In this document: in pieces, positions 17,400-25,067 of the stretch
How the letters are laid out: each line of letters starts with the position of its first letter
Position numbering within the stretch: position 1 is the first letter of the stretch
From: CAYWWY01 sp964462525
GTDB taxonomy: Bacteria; Thermotogota; Thermotogae; MWEM01
NCBI GenBank assembly: GCA_964462525.1
Contig: CAYWWY010000001.1
Location: forward strand, 62,001-126,000
DNA length: 64,000 bases
Direction of reading: 5' to 3'
Notes under the pieces: generated by a model
Databases searched by the model: none
What the model was told of the DNA's origin: nothing
The model's input: only the letters and a program-made list of their open reading frames with translations
Program-made: the position numbers and the translations under genes

Positions 17400-18124
17400 T
17401 AAATGGACCCTCTATGTTGAACGAAATGATAGAGGATGGACCAAGTTCCTGCCAAAACTTTGAATCCAATCAATACATTCATGATCGGAATGACCGCTCC
17501 CGAAAAAATTGTACCCGCTTCACCCAAAGGAAGAAATCGTCCATATACGGTTCCCGTGATTAAATATCCAAGAATCCCAATGAAGGGGATCGCGAAAATA
17601 ATGAACCGTTCGGCAGTATGAATATGGAGTTTTTGAAAATCGTCGCGAACTTCTTCCAGTTTTTTGGAACCAACCAAAACCAAGATACCTGTCCCAGAAA
17701 TGACTCCTCCGACAAATCCACCTCCGGGCCCTAGGTGCCCTGTTATCATCACATAGATTCCAAATAACTGAGCAAGGAGGAAGATAATATTGCTCGCGGT
17801 CCGCAATCGAAAGGATAACCCTTCCTGAATAAGGAATAGGTTCGCGTCGTTTTCTTCTACCTCTTCATGGGTAATCGGTAAGTTCCCAAGAAACAAGCTG
17901 ACACCGAAAGCGGCAATAAAAAAAACGGTAATCTCAAACAGAGTGTCATAAACGCGATAATTCAGATATATTGCGGTTACTGAATTGAGAGCGCCGCTTT
18001 CTTCCAGCAGATGAGTCACGTAATCAGGCCGAAATGTTGACTCAGGCATGTTCATCTCCCTAACGATGAGAATAAACAAAATCGAAAGGGAAACCAACGC
18101 AAGAACGGGAGCGATTCGTTTCAT
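17399..18124 (-). CDS. mnhB: MnhB/MrpB-type antiporter subunit
   Basis: A 241-residue membrane protein. The C-terminal part (about 105-235) is the MnhB domain of Mrp Na+/H+ antiporters and Mbh/Mbx-type complexes, with the signature GHLGPGGGFVGG and the end segment PIMNVLIGFKVLAGTWSIL. The N-terminal half adds two further helices (ALVSLSILFILIV; YDTLFEITVFFIAAFGVSLF), the second like MrpA C-terminal/MbhE sequences. ATG 18124 overlaps the stop of the upstream gene (ATGA); a longer frame to 18154 has no ribosome site. No mnhC-G or ion-pumping NADH-dehydrogenase-like subunit is nearby, so its partner complex must be elsewhere or absent. Confidence 0.82.
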   Translation of the reverse strand: MKRIAPVLALVSLSILFILIVREMNMPESTFRPDYVTHLLEESGALNSVTAIYLNYRVYDTLFEITVFFIAAFGVSLFLGNLPITHEEVEENDANLFLIQEGLSFRLRTASNIIFLLAQLFGIYVMITGHLGPGGGFVGGVISGTGILVLVGSKKLEEVRDDFQKLHIHTAERFIIFAIPFIGILGYLITGTVYGRFLPLGEAGTIFSGAVIPIMNVLIGFKVLAGTWSILYHFVQHRGSI

Positions 18125-18825
18125 CCCAAATGCCTCTTTACCAAAGCATTCCACTCGTCAGTATTCTGAACCTGTTTGATGTATGTGTCGAAGTTTTTTC
18201 CCAAATCAACAGACGATGGTTCGAATACAAAGACATAGGTATCCTCTCCTAGGGGTTTGGGTTCGACATTTTTCATCTTATTCCGGACCAAAAGGCTTTT
18301 TAAACGAACAAGATCAGTCTGTTCACCATTTGGAAGCAAGAAGATACGAGTTGGCAAATACGAAACTAATAGATGTTGTTTGGAGAACGATCGGTTCGCA
18401 CGTTCATAAGTCATTCCACAGGCAAAAACGCCGGTTTGAGGGGGTTTTTCAGCAAGATCTTGGTATGAATCCATCTCATGAAACGCAAGTTCTAAGTGTT
18501 GTTGAGCGGCAAATCCTCGAAGCAATTCGTACTCAAATCCAGTTAGGCCAATCGTCGGGTGAGAAAAGATCATACTATCTGTTGGAACGTAGTATATGTG
18601 CAGAACTCCCGCTTTTTTTATTGCAACTAGATAAACAAACGTAGTTAGGGCGGCTCCTAAAGCCATTGAAGTGAAAGAAACGTCTGGAGCCCCCATAAAA
18701 AGGTAGGCCCCAGCAACAAACAACCCAAACAAACCAAAGAGCAAGATCCCAGAATGCAGCTGTTTGGACAGGAGTAGGGCAAAAGCAGTGCAAAAACCCA
18801 AACCCCAAAGTACAATGGATTCCAT
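18121..18825 (-). CDS. DUF4040/MbhD-like antiporter subunit fused to a reduced SBP family 3 domain
   Basis: A 234-residue two-part protein. Residues about 5-72 are membrane helices matching DUF4040 (MbhD or the MrpA C-terminus), including LLSKQLHSGILLFGLFGLF and MGAPDVSFTSMALGAALTT. Residues about 90-234 read like a family 3 solute-binding protein: IGLTGFEYELLRGFAA, GVFACGMTYERANRSFS, then after a short linker the typical C-terminal helix (NFDTYIKQVQNTDEWNALV). Family 3 proteins are about 220 residues with two lobes; here the second lobe is essentially missing. A domain like this could sense or deliver a ligand to the transporter (inference). Its stop overlaps mnhB; its start is three bases after the upstream stop. 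Confidence 0.68.
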   Translation of the reverse strand: MESIVLWGLGFCTAFALLLSKQLHSGILLFGLFGLFVAGAYLFMGAPDVSFTSMALGAALTTFVYLVAIKKAGVLHIYYVPTDSMIFSHPTIGLTGFEYELLRGFAAQQHLELAFHEMDSYQDLAEKPPQTGVFACGMTYERANRSFSKQHLLVSYLPTRIFLLPNGEQTDLVRLKSLLVRNKMKNVEPKPLGEDTYVFVFEPSSVDLGKNFDTYIKQVQNTDEWNALVKRHLG

Positions 18826-18827
18826 TA

Positions 18828-20351
18828 TTATCTAATGACAGTCATAAAGTGGGCATTGCCCTCGGCGTCCACACCAATTTGGCTAAACAGAGACGAAGGA
18901 AAAGGAAGACCTAAAAGACTGGTCAACAATTCCCCAATATCCACAAAGGCAAACGAATATCCCGTATTATACCCATATCGATCCACTTTTTGCCGAAACT
19001 GAATCCGTTCATAAAGTGGAGTTGATTTGGATAGATCCTGCATATAGCTTGCGGGAGATAAAGAAGTCAATGCTGCACCATGCTCGCTGATGATCAAAAA
19101 GATCGGGATTTCGTCATTATCGATAAGATAAGAGTCCACTCCGTACGCAGTGGTTAATGGTACGCCAAGCTCCTCAAGAAGGCTCTTCATACCTTGTTGG
19201 TTTTTTAACCCTGCCAACAGATGGAAGTCAAACCCAAAATCAAAACCCTCCATCACAAGATCGCCGCTCATGAGAAACTCTCCGTTGATGGTCTGGATGA
19301 ATTCATGAATCATATGACTGAGCATCCCAAACTCTTCTTCATCCATGAAAAGCAAATCTTTCATTTCATACATCGCTTGCTTGGCGGAATCCCCATAAAA
19401 GGATATCAAACGGTCCAACTGCGCGAACTTCATCCCTGCGACCAAAACTCCGGGGGTGCGGATCGTTCTTGACCAATCACGAATATTTACTCCCCCAGAA
19501 ACCATGATCTCTTTTAAAAGGGGGTCATGATAATCATACTTGTTGAACCCCGTGAGCACCAATGAATTTACTTCGTCCATTCTGCCCGTAAACCAGGAAT
19601 ATTCCATAGTAGCAGATTTTTCCAACAACTCGGACGGAAGCATTTCTGTAATCATACCCGACAATCGATCCATGGAAAGACCTAGGGGGAAATATCCGAT
19701 CATCCAATTGGGTTCGGCCCAAAGTTTTGCAAAAATCGGATCATTACGGATTGAGTCCAGCTGAGCATTCATGGCAGAAATATACGCATCTTGGTTAGTC
19801 GGGACCAGGATGTAATTGCCTTCTTTGAGCAGAGTGATCCCAAGGTCTTCTATAGGAACACCAAAGGAGATGTTCATTCCAAGCAGCTTATTCAATGCAT
19901 GTAACGCTTTCTGTGGATCGACGGTTGGTCTGATAATCAGACACGCTTCCATATCTTCACCCAAAGACTGAACAGTGTCCAACATTTCCGTCTCATCCAT
20001 CAATAATGCCGATTCACCCATCATAGCAAGATTTTCTAAAGCTGAAAGGTCGAATGCTCCTTTCGCAAAAAAGGCGATATCTCCTTCAATTAAGGCCCAA
20101 AAGTGCTCAGGAACAAAGGTTTGATCCACATACTTCAAAGTTTCCACCTGCATGGAAATCAACCCTTCAATCCCTAAATCGCGCAAGAGAAACCCAAATA
20201 TTCCAACCTTTTTCAGGTTTTCATAGTTGGTTGCATTATCTCTCGAAACAAAAACAACTGAAGCGTCTCTTGGGATAAAGTTGAGCACGGACGAAAAGAG
20301 AAAAGCCGAAAAAACCGTGAGAAAACACAATACCACCAAAGCCTTCTTCAT
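18828..20351 (-). CDS. Large secreted protein, DUF3352-like
   Basis: A 507-residue exported protein with a clear signal peptide (MKKALVVLCFLTVFSAFLFSS). The rest is soluble mixed alpha/beta, beginning FIPRDASVVFVSRDN, with a repeated theme of predicted strands and acidic helices (LKYVDQTFVPEHFWALIEGD, LLKEGNYILVPTNQD). It resembles DUF3352-type extracytoplasmic proteins in layout, though I cannot confirm that family. I start at ATG 20351, which has an AGGAGGTG site; the longer frame to 20426 overlaps the ABC ATPase gene and lacks a site. Followed within three bases by the fused antiporter subunit, implying co-translation. Function unknown. Confidence 0.65.
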   Translation of the reverse strand: MKKALVVLCFLTVFSAFLFSSVLNFIPRDASVVFVSRDNATNYENLKKVGIFGFLLRDLGIEGLISMQVETLKYVDQTFVPEHFWALIEGDIAFFAKGAFDLSALENLAMMGESALLMDETEMLDTVQSLGEDMEACLIIRPTVDPQKALHALNKLLGMNISFGVPIEDLGITLLKEGNYILVPTNQDAYISAMNAQLDSIRNDPIFAKLWAEPNWMIGYFPLGLSMDRLSGMITEMLPSELLEKSATMEYSWFTGRMDEVNSLVLTGFNKYDYHDPLLKEIMVSGGVNIRDWSRTIRTPGVLVAGMKFAQLDRLISFYGDSAKQAMYEMKDLLFMDEEEFGMLSHMIHEFIQTINGEFLMSGDLVMEGFDFGFDFHLLAGLKNQQGMKSLLEELGVPLTTAYGVDSYLIDNDEIPIFLIISEHGAALTSLSPASYMQDLSKSTPLYERIQFRQKVDRYGYNTGYSFAFVDIGELLTSLLGLPFPSSLFSQIGVDAEGNAHFMTVIR

Positions 20352-20394
20352 TCTTTTCACCTCCTGAGATGTATGAAACATTTTTTTTATCGAT

Positions 20395-21321
20395 TTACGA
20401 TGTTCGTTGGATGAAAATCTCTTCAAGAGAAGGTTTCATCCATTCCAAGGAACGCAAAGGAATACCTGCATTATGGAGAAACTGAAGAAGCAATTCTGGA
20501 TCCGCTTCATTGCTAATGCGTATGACGAAATCATGCTGTCCCTTATTTATGGATTGAACGTACGGTAAGTTGTTGATTTGGTTAACCAATGCTGGAGGAA
20601 TGGGCCCTCGAACTCTCAGTTCGTAATTCTGTCTTAACTTGAAGTAATCATTATAAAACTGATCCATGGTGTTTAAGCCAACAAAGCGGCCCTGATGCAT
20701 GATTCCGATCCGATGGCAAATTTCTTCCACTTCCCACATGACATGTGTGGTAAAAATGACCGTCGTCCCTTTTTGGTGGGTTTCTATGATGAAATCTCGG
20801 ACAACTCTACGGGAAATGGGGTCTAGTCCGGTCGTTGGTTCGTCGAGAATCAGCACTTTCGGTTGGTGAAGAATGCCTCGAATGATGTTTACCTTTTGGG
20901 TCATTCCAGATGAGAAATTTTTCACCTTCTCATTCCTCCATCTCCACAAATCAAAAGCCGTTAAAAGGGTTTCAATGCGAGAAGAGGCTTTATGAGAAGG
21001 AATGGAATGCAAACTACTGAAGAGAATCAAGTTTTCCCAAGCGGAAAGGTGCTTGTATACAACTGGATTGGAAGGCACATAGCCGATTTCTTTCCGGATT
21101 TCCTTATGCTGATATCGGATATCTTTTCCCAATACAGATATCGTACCAGAACTTGGCTGCAGCAAAGTGGTTAGTATCCGGACAAGCGTTGTTTTACCTG
21201 CCCCGTTGGGTCCTACAAGGCCAAATATCTCTCCGGGGTATACTTCAAAGGAAATATTATCCAACGCTTTGATCTTTCGATACAATTTTGAGCAGTGACG
21301 AACCTCAATAACTGAAGGCAT
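20395..21321 (-). CDS. ABC transporter ATP-binding protein
   Basis: A 308-residue ABC ATPase of the multidrug/Na+ efflux (CcmA/NatA) type: Walker A GPNGAGKTT (37-45), Q-loop region GYVPSNPVV, signature FSSGMTQK (about 134-141), Walker B VLILDEPTTGLDP (about 156-168) and switch histidine TTHVM. A C-terminal about 80-residue extension (RVRGPIPPALVNQINNLPYV...) is typical of this subfamily. No ABC permease gene follows in the operon, which is unusual; the membrane partner is either elsewhere or one of the operon's other membrane proteins. ATG start immediately at the stop of the upstream coiled-coil gene. Confidence 0.92.
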   Translation of the reverse strand: MPSVIEVRHCSKLYRKIKALDNISFEVYPGEIFGLVGPNGAGKTTLVRILTTLLQPSSGTISVLGKDIRYQHKEIRKEIGYVPSNPVVYKHLSAWENLILFSSLHSIPSHKASSRIETLLTAFDLWRWRNEKVKNFSSGMTQKVNIIRGILHQPKVLILDEPTTGLDPISRRVVRDFIIETHQKGTTVIFTTHVMWEVEEICHRIGIMHQGRFVGLNTMDQFYNDYFKLRQNYELRVRGPIPPALVNQINNLPYVQSINKGQHDFVIRISNEADPELLLQFLHNAGIPLRSLEWMKPSLEEIFIQRTS

Positions 21322-21725
21322 TATCGCTTTCGGATATTTTTTAAGTCGGGAATTGGGCCAGAAGCGACTTGAATTCTCTGGTTTGGTTCGGAACCAGAAC
21401 TTTGCATCGTTTCCTTCATCTCTTTTTCAAATCGTTCCACATCTTTCCGAATCTCTTCTACATTGCTCGTGTACCAATTCCACAACTGATCGGTCATTTG
21501 CTGCATGGCTTCCATGGGGACGCTTTGATTCTTTTCGCTGATTCTCTGCAAAGCGAACATATGCTCTTGTACCGCATCATAAAGCTCTTCTTTGGTAAAG
21601 GATCCTTTTCTTCGAAGGACAACGCCCAATACGTTCGTGCGGATTCTGAGTTCTTCTACTGATTGCTCAAGGATTTCCATTCGAGACATCATAATACTCA
21701 AAAGCTGATCTAACGATACTTGCAT
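21321..21725 (-). CDS. Small coiled-coil protein of unknown function
   Basis: A 134-residue, mostly helical cytosolic protein. The first 35 residues (LLSIMMSRMEILEQSVEELRIRTN) and residues about 75-110 (WYTSNVEEIRKDVERFEKEM) look like coiled coils; a conserved-looking LRRKGSFTKEELYDAV lies between. No family recognised. It opens the six-gene operon, has an AGAGGG site before its ATG and a strong promoter at 21763-21791, and its stop overlaps the start of the ABC ATPase. Confidence 0.7.
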   Translation of the reverse strand: MQVSLDQLLSIMMSRMEILEQSVEELRIRTNVLGVVLRRKGSFTKEELYDAVQEHMFALQRISEKNQSVPMEAMQQMTDQLWNWYTSNVEEIRKDVERFEKEMKETMQSSGSEPNQRIQVASGPIPDLKNIRKR

Positions 21726-21762
21726 CTTTTTGCCCTCTTTTCTCGTTCAGGATTCAATGGGT

Positions 21763-21791
21763 ATTGTACCATGGAATGGCTGATGGGTCAA
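21763..21791 (-). promoter_or_regulatory. Promoter of the ABC/antiporter-subunit/PEGA operon
   Basis: Minus strand TTGACC (21786-21791), 17-base spacer, TACAAT (21763-21768). It would drive all six genes down to 15576, as the intergenic gaps in between are zero to a few bases. Confidence 0.75.
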
Positions 21792-21849
21792 TCGAACCAT
21801 AATTGATCGGCTCCCTTTAGCAAAGGATACAACTCTGCTGGATATTTGG

Positions 21850-21855
21850 TATAAT
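21850..21855 (+). promoter_or_regulatory. -10 box of the RNase P RNA gene
   Basis: A perfect TATAAT lies seven bases before the start of the P1 helix of the RNase P RNA. The -35 region is poor (GATACA/ATACAA at 17-18 bases). Confidence 0.55.
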
Positions 21856-21862
21856 TGATGGG

Positions 21863-22187
21863 AAAAAGGAAAATAGCGGGACAGGTGGTTGCGGGATTTA
21901 ATCCTGAGGAAAGTCCGGACTCCTAGGGCAGGGTGCCGGGTAACACCCGGGAGGGGGAACCCTTGGTAAGGGCCATAGAAATGAAAACCGCCTATTCAGG
22001 GCAAGGATGGAACGGTGAGGTAAGAGCTCACCAGCAGAAGAGTAATCTTCTGGCTTGGTAACCCCCACCTGGAGCAAGGTCAAGCAGAAAAGGTCATCAG
22101 ACGGCCCGTCGAATCCTTTTCGGGTAGACCGCAAAGAGAAATAACCACCCAATGACAGAATCCGGCTTATCGTCCCGCTATCCTTTT
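21863..22187 (+). ncRNA. rnpB: RNase P RNA, bacterial type A
   Basis: The catalytic RNA of RNase P, which removes 5' leaders from tRNA precursors. The conserved core GAGGAAAGTCCGGACTC is at about 21905-21922 and the partner ACAGAATCCGGCTTAT at about 22155-22170, which together form P4. The terminal P1 helix pairs the strand around 21864-21882 with GTCCCGCTATCCTTTTT at 22172-22188. Internal hairpins (GGTAACACC, the CAGCAGAAGAGTAATCTTCTGGC region) fit P3, P7-P10 and P12. Length about 325 nt. The 3' side of P1 runs into a T-tract, which may serve as terminator. The gene is just upstream of the EamA transporter. Confidence 0.96.
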
Positions 22188-22210
22188 TTAATCCAGACAT
22201 TTTGGAGGCC

Positions 22211-23107
22211 ATGTTGAAGTATCGATTATTGGTATGGCTTACAGCCATCTTTTGGGGGGGTTCGTTCGTTGCTACAAAAGTGGTGATTGCACAATACCCG
22301 CCAGTTTTCGTCGCAGCGATCCGTTTTGCCATCGCCTACACCGTTCTTTTCTTCATTCAACGCAAACCTTCCGGAGCCAAAAAATCGAGTGTACTTTGGG
22401 CAGGTTTATGGGGTATCACCTTATACTTTCTGTTCGAAAACTTGGGGATTTCTCTCACATCTCCAACAAATGCCGTATTGATTATTAGTTTGATTCCTGT
22501 TATGCATATGATTTTCTTTTGGATCTTTGGAAAAACCAAGATTCAAAGAGGACAGTGGATCGGAGGATGCATTGCTTTTATGGGTGTAGGAATTGTTATC
22601 ACCAACGGGCAACTTACTTTAGGCGTTCATCCGATGGGTGACCTGCTGATGTTTGGCGCTTGCTTTTCATGGATTCTGTACACTTTTTTCATTATCAACA
22701 CTCATCCGGATCAGAAAAAAAGAGAGTCTTTGAACACCATTGCCGTAACACGAGAAGTCACCTTCTGGGGCATGGTTTTTTTGATTCCGTTTTCTATCGG
22801 AGAAATGATCGTCGTTCAGCCGCCCCTGCAAACACTTGTCCCTACCCTTTCCTCGATTATGGGTTTACTTTTTTTGGGTGTTTGCTGTTCCAGCCTGGCA
22901 TACATCTTTTGGAATCTAGCGATTCGACACATCGGTCCACAATCTACAACGAACGCGATCTATTTGATGCCTGTGGTTACCGCTTTTTTCGAAGCCGTGG
23001 TTCTGGAGCAAATGCCTTCTTTATTTACCATAATCGGAGGGTCATTGGTGATTCTGGGACTCATGGTTTGTGAAAGCAATAAAAAAGGGAAGGTTCGATT
23101 GGTATGA
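22211..23107 (+). CDS. EamA/DMT-family transporter
   Basis: A 298-residue integral membrane protein with about ten hydrophobic helices in two repeated EamA halves. The first begins YRLLVWLTAIFWGGSFVATK and the second contains WILYTFFIINTH...LLFLGVCCSSLAYIFWNLAI. DMT carriers export or import metabolites such as amino acids and nucleosides; the substrate is not predictable. The start is uncertain: GGAGG at 22204-22208 is too close to ATG 22211 (two bases), so TTG 22214 may be the true start. Its stop overlaps the sigma-factor start (ATGA). Confidence 0.88.
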   Translation: MLKYRLLVWLTAIFWGGSFVATKVVIAQYPPVFVAAIRFAIAYTVLFFIQRKPSGAKKSSVLWAGLWGITLYFLFENLGISLTSPTNAVLIISLIPVMHMIFFWIFGKTKIQRGQWIGGCIAFMGVGIVITNGQLTLGVHPMGDLLMFGACFSWILYTFFIINTHPDQKKRESLNTIAVTREVTFWGMVFLIPFSIGEMIVVQPPLQTLVPTLSSIMGLLFLGVCCSSLAYIFWNLAIRHIGPQSTTNAIYLMPVVTAFFEAVVLEQMPSLFTIIGGSLVILGLMVCESNKKGKVRLV

Positions 23108-23775
23108 CCCGTTACCAGCTCCGTAGGCATACAGTAGAAACCTTGGTTGAATTGGCTCAAGAGGGGATTCAAGAAGCGCTAAACACTTTAGTAGAAAAGT
23201 ATTACCCGATGGTAGTTCATATTGCGAGGAATTATTATGGCAGTTGGGCCGAAGCCAGCGATATAATCCAAAACGGGTGTGTGGGATTGCTAAAAGCAGT
23301 TTATTATTTCAAAGAAGGAAAAGAAACACATTTCAATACATTTGCCTGGACAAGCATTGATTCGGAAATCAAAACTTTTATCACTTATTTAAATCGGAAA
23401 AAGAACCGTGTTTTGTCTGAGTCATATTCCTATGATTTTTTTGATACCTCTCAAGGAGAGGATGACGACGACGAGAGTGTTTCTTTTCACGAAATGCATA
23501 CAACCCTTGCCCTGGGTGATGAGGAAACAGAACGAAAATATCTATTGTCCAAATGCATTCCTCAGATGAAAAGTCGATTATCCGAAGAGGAAGAAACAAT
23601 TTTCGAGCGGTATTTGCTTCATTTCAGTTATCAAGAGATGTCAGAGCAGATGGGTTTGAAAACTAAAAAGATCGACAACGTTATTCAGAAGTGCAAAAGA
23701 ATCCTAAAAGAGCTTTTTGAAGAGGAATATCAATTCGTCCGTCAAATCGATGATTGGTTAAGGGGGAATTCATAA
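23104..23775 (+). CDS. Sigma-70 family factor, SigH-like
   Basis: A 223-residue alternative RNA polymerase sigma factor. Region 2 is recognisable from LVEKYYPMVVHIARNYYG...DIIQNGCVGLLKAVYYF (about 30-75), resembling the stationary-phase/sporulation SigH group. An acidic linker with DDDDES sits near 118-123. Region 4 has a helix-turn-helix (FSYQEMSEQMGLKTKKIDNVIQKCKRILKE, about 176-206). It overlaps both neighbours' coding context: the EamA stop and, within one base, the start of the membrane protein that follows. That arrangement hints that the following gene modulates the sigma factor (inference). Target promoters unknown. Confidence 0.8.
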   Translation: MTRYQLRRHTVETLVELAQEGIQEALNTLVEKYYPMVVHIARNYYGSWAEASDIIQNGCVGLLKAVYYFKEGKETHFNTFAWTSIDSEIKTFITYLNRKKNRVLSESYSYDFFDTSQGEDDDDESVSFHEMHTTLALGDEETERKYLLSKCIPQMKSRLSEEEETIFERYLLHFSYQEMSEQMGLKTKKIDNVIQKCKRILKELFEEEYQFVRQIDDWLRGNS

Positions 23776-24638
23776 TGGCCTATATGCCTGGACAATCCGA
23801 CAGAAGACGCGCGCACAAAAAAAACAACGAATTGCTTAAGGATACGGAGATCACAAAACAAGAGGAAATCCTTTCTGCACCTTCAGAACAAAACAACGAA
23901 CCGCCAAAAAAGCAAATCCCCATTCCTGAAGAAAAGAAAGAGTCACTCTTGAGCGATCCCGAGTCAGCCAGGCAAGAAAAAAAGGAGAGTTCCAAACAAC
24001 CAGCCGTTAGGAAAAAGAGACATACACCTCGCTTTTTGGTTCTTTTTCTTCTGACAGGCACAGTGATTGCGATACTCTTTGGAACTGTATCATTCATCCA
24101 GGTCCGGAATCTCGCCCACGAATTGGCCCGGACGCAAAATGTATTGACCAATCGAATCGTAGAAGAGACAAACGAACTGAAAAATACCATCCAAGATCAT
24201 AACCGTTTTCTCGGGCCGAATGGGATTTTTGATCAATATCTTCATGCGCACAACTTAATGGAACGAAAGCTTGTCGATATTGAAGATATTTTTCTGGCTG
24301 CCGATCATAAAGACTTTTCCAAGGTAGGTTTTTTTCGAATCTTGATCACCGGATCGAGACCGGTTTGGGTTCAGATAGACGATCAAGGGAAACGCCCATT
24401 GAGTACCCAGTTATTCCCCGGACTATCGCGGGAAATGATGTACTACTACAAAGAGCCTCAGGTTCAGCTGGAAGGTACGACCATTTCTTTAAGTCGTAGA
24501 TTTGATATCACCTCAGGAAACTATGAAAACACATATCTGGTTTTTTTTAGCTTTGGATCAGTGAAAGTTGTCCAAATGACTGCCCAAAAGGTGACCGATG
24601 TTCTCTCCCGATACAGCATCTGGATGCCCGCGCAATAA
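23775..24638 (+). CDS. Single-pass membrane protein next to sigma factor
   Basis: A 287-residue protein: a highly charged Lys/Glu/Pro/Gln-rich cytoplasmic arm (1-80), one membrane helix (about 85-107, FLVLFLLTGTVIAILFG), a short coiled coil (ARTQNVLTNRIVEETNELKNT) and an extracytoplasmic beta-rich domain (about 165-287). ATG 23775 with GGGGG upstream; the longer frame starts inside the sigma-factor gene. The topology is like that of membrane anti-sigma factors, but no zinc-binding or RsgI-type motif is visible. Function unknown. A strong hairpin at 24642-24668 ends the operon. Confidence 0.6.
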   Translation: MAYMPGQSDRRRAHKKNNELLKDTEITKQEEILSAPSEQNNEPPKKQIPIPEEKKESLLSDPESARQEKKESSKQPAVRKKRHTPRFLVLFLLTGTVIAILFGTVSFIQVRNLAHELARTQNVLTNRIVEETNELKNTIQDHNRFLGPNGIFDQYLHAHNLMERKLVDIEDIFLAADHKDFSKVGFFRILITGSRPVWVQIDDQGKRPLSTQLFPGLSREMMYYYKEPQVQLEGTTISLSRRFDITSGNYENTYLVFFSFGSVKVVQMTAQKVTDVLSRYSIWMPAQ

Positions 24639-24641
24639 ATA

Positions 24642-24668
24642 AAGGCGGGGAGTTAACCTCCCCGCCTT
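24642..24668. terminator. Bidirectional terminator between the sigma operon and rpsO
   Basis: A perfect 11-bp stem (AAGGCGGGGAG / CTCCCCGCCTT) with a TTAAC loop, placed between two convergent genes. T-tracts on both sides are short. Confidence 0.8.
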
Positions 24669-24689
24669 GTAAGCTTACTTGATTCCCTT

Positions 24690-24959
24690 CTACCTTCGAA
24701 TACCCAATCTTTCTAACATTTCCTTATACACTTCGGGTTTCCGATCTTTCAGATACCGCAAAAGCTTTCTTCTCCGTCCAACCATCTTCATCAATCCGCG
24801 TCGAGAATGATAATCTTTGCTGTGGACTTTCAGATGTTCGGTTAACTGCCGAATCCGGGCAGTAAGTAAAGCAATTTGAATCTCTACGGAACCAGTGTCT
24901 GCTTCTGCCTGCTGAAAATCACCGATGATTTGCGCCTTGGCGTCGTAGTCTAATGCCAT
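24690..24959 (-). CDS. rpsO: Ribosomal protein S15
   Basis: An 89-residue 30S protein that binds the 16S rRNA central domain early in assembly. The sequence is typical across its length (DTGSVEIQIALLTARIRQLTEHL, HSRRGLMKMVGRRRKLL). ATG start with GGAGGTGA. Preceded by a strong promoter and a structured leader (24960-25026) that could mediate S15 autocontrol. Unlike in many bacteria, pnp does not follow. Confidence 0.98.
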   Translation of the reverse strand: MALDYDAKAQIIGDFQQAEADTGSVEIQIALLTARIRQLTEHLKVHSKDYHSRRGLMKMVGRRRKLLRYLKDRKPEVYKEMLERLGIRR

Positions 24960-25026
24960 GATTCACCTCCATAATCCGCAAAGCTTAGCGAAGGTTATGG
25001 CGTATAACCTACCCAAGCCTAGGGTT
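24960..25026 (-). promoter_or_regulatory. Structured rpsO leader, candidate S15 autoregulatory site
   Basis: About 67 nt between the predicted transcription start and the rpsO ATG. It contains a perfect hairpin GGTTAT-ACGCC-ATAACC near its middle and possible smaller stems on either side (CCAA/TTGG, CGC/GCG) just before the GGAGGTGA site. Bacterial S15 often represses its own mRNA through such structures. That this one does is inference. Confidence 0.4.
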
Positions 25027-25032
25027 TGGCCA

Positions 25033-25061
25033 ATTGTACCATGGGTGCTTTAAGTTGTCAA
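25033..25061 (-). promoter_or_regulatory. Promoter of rpsO
   Basis: Minus strand TTGACA (25056-25061), 17-base spacer, TACAAT (25033-25038): close to consensus. It begins seven bases past the serA stop codon. Confidence 0.85.
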
Positions 25062-25067
25062 TAGTCT

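Noticed and set aside
18183..18644. 153-codon plus-strand frame opposite the DUF4040 fusion
   Set aside because: Antisense to an operon with tight translational coupling; its translation shows no domain and the real gene matches two families.
21898..22332. 144-codon frame on the minus strand across the RNase P RNA
   Set aside because: It lies over a highly conserved structural RNA and the start of the EamA gene; no ribosome site and no recognisable product.
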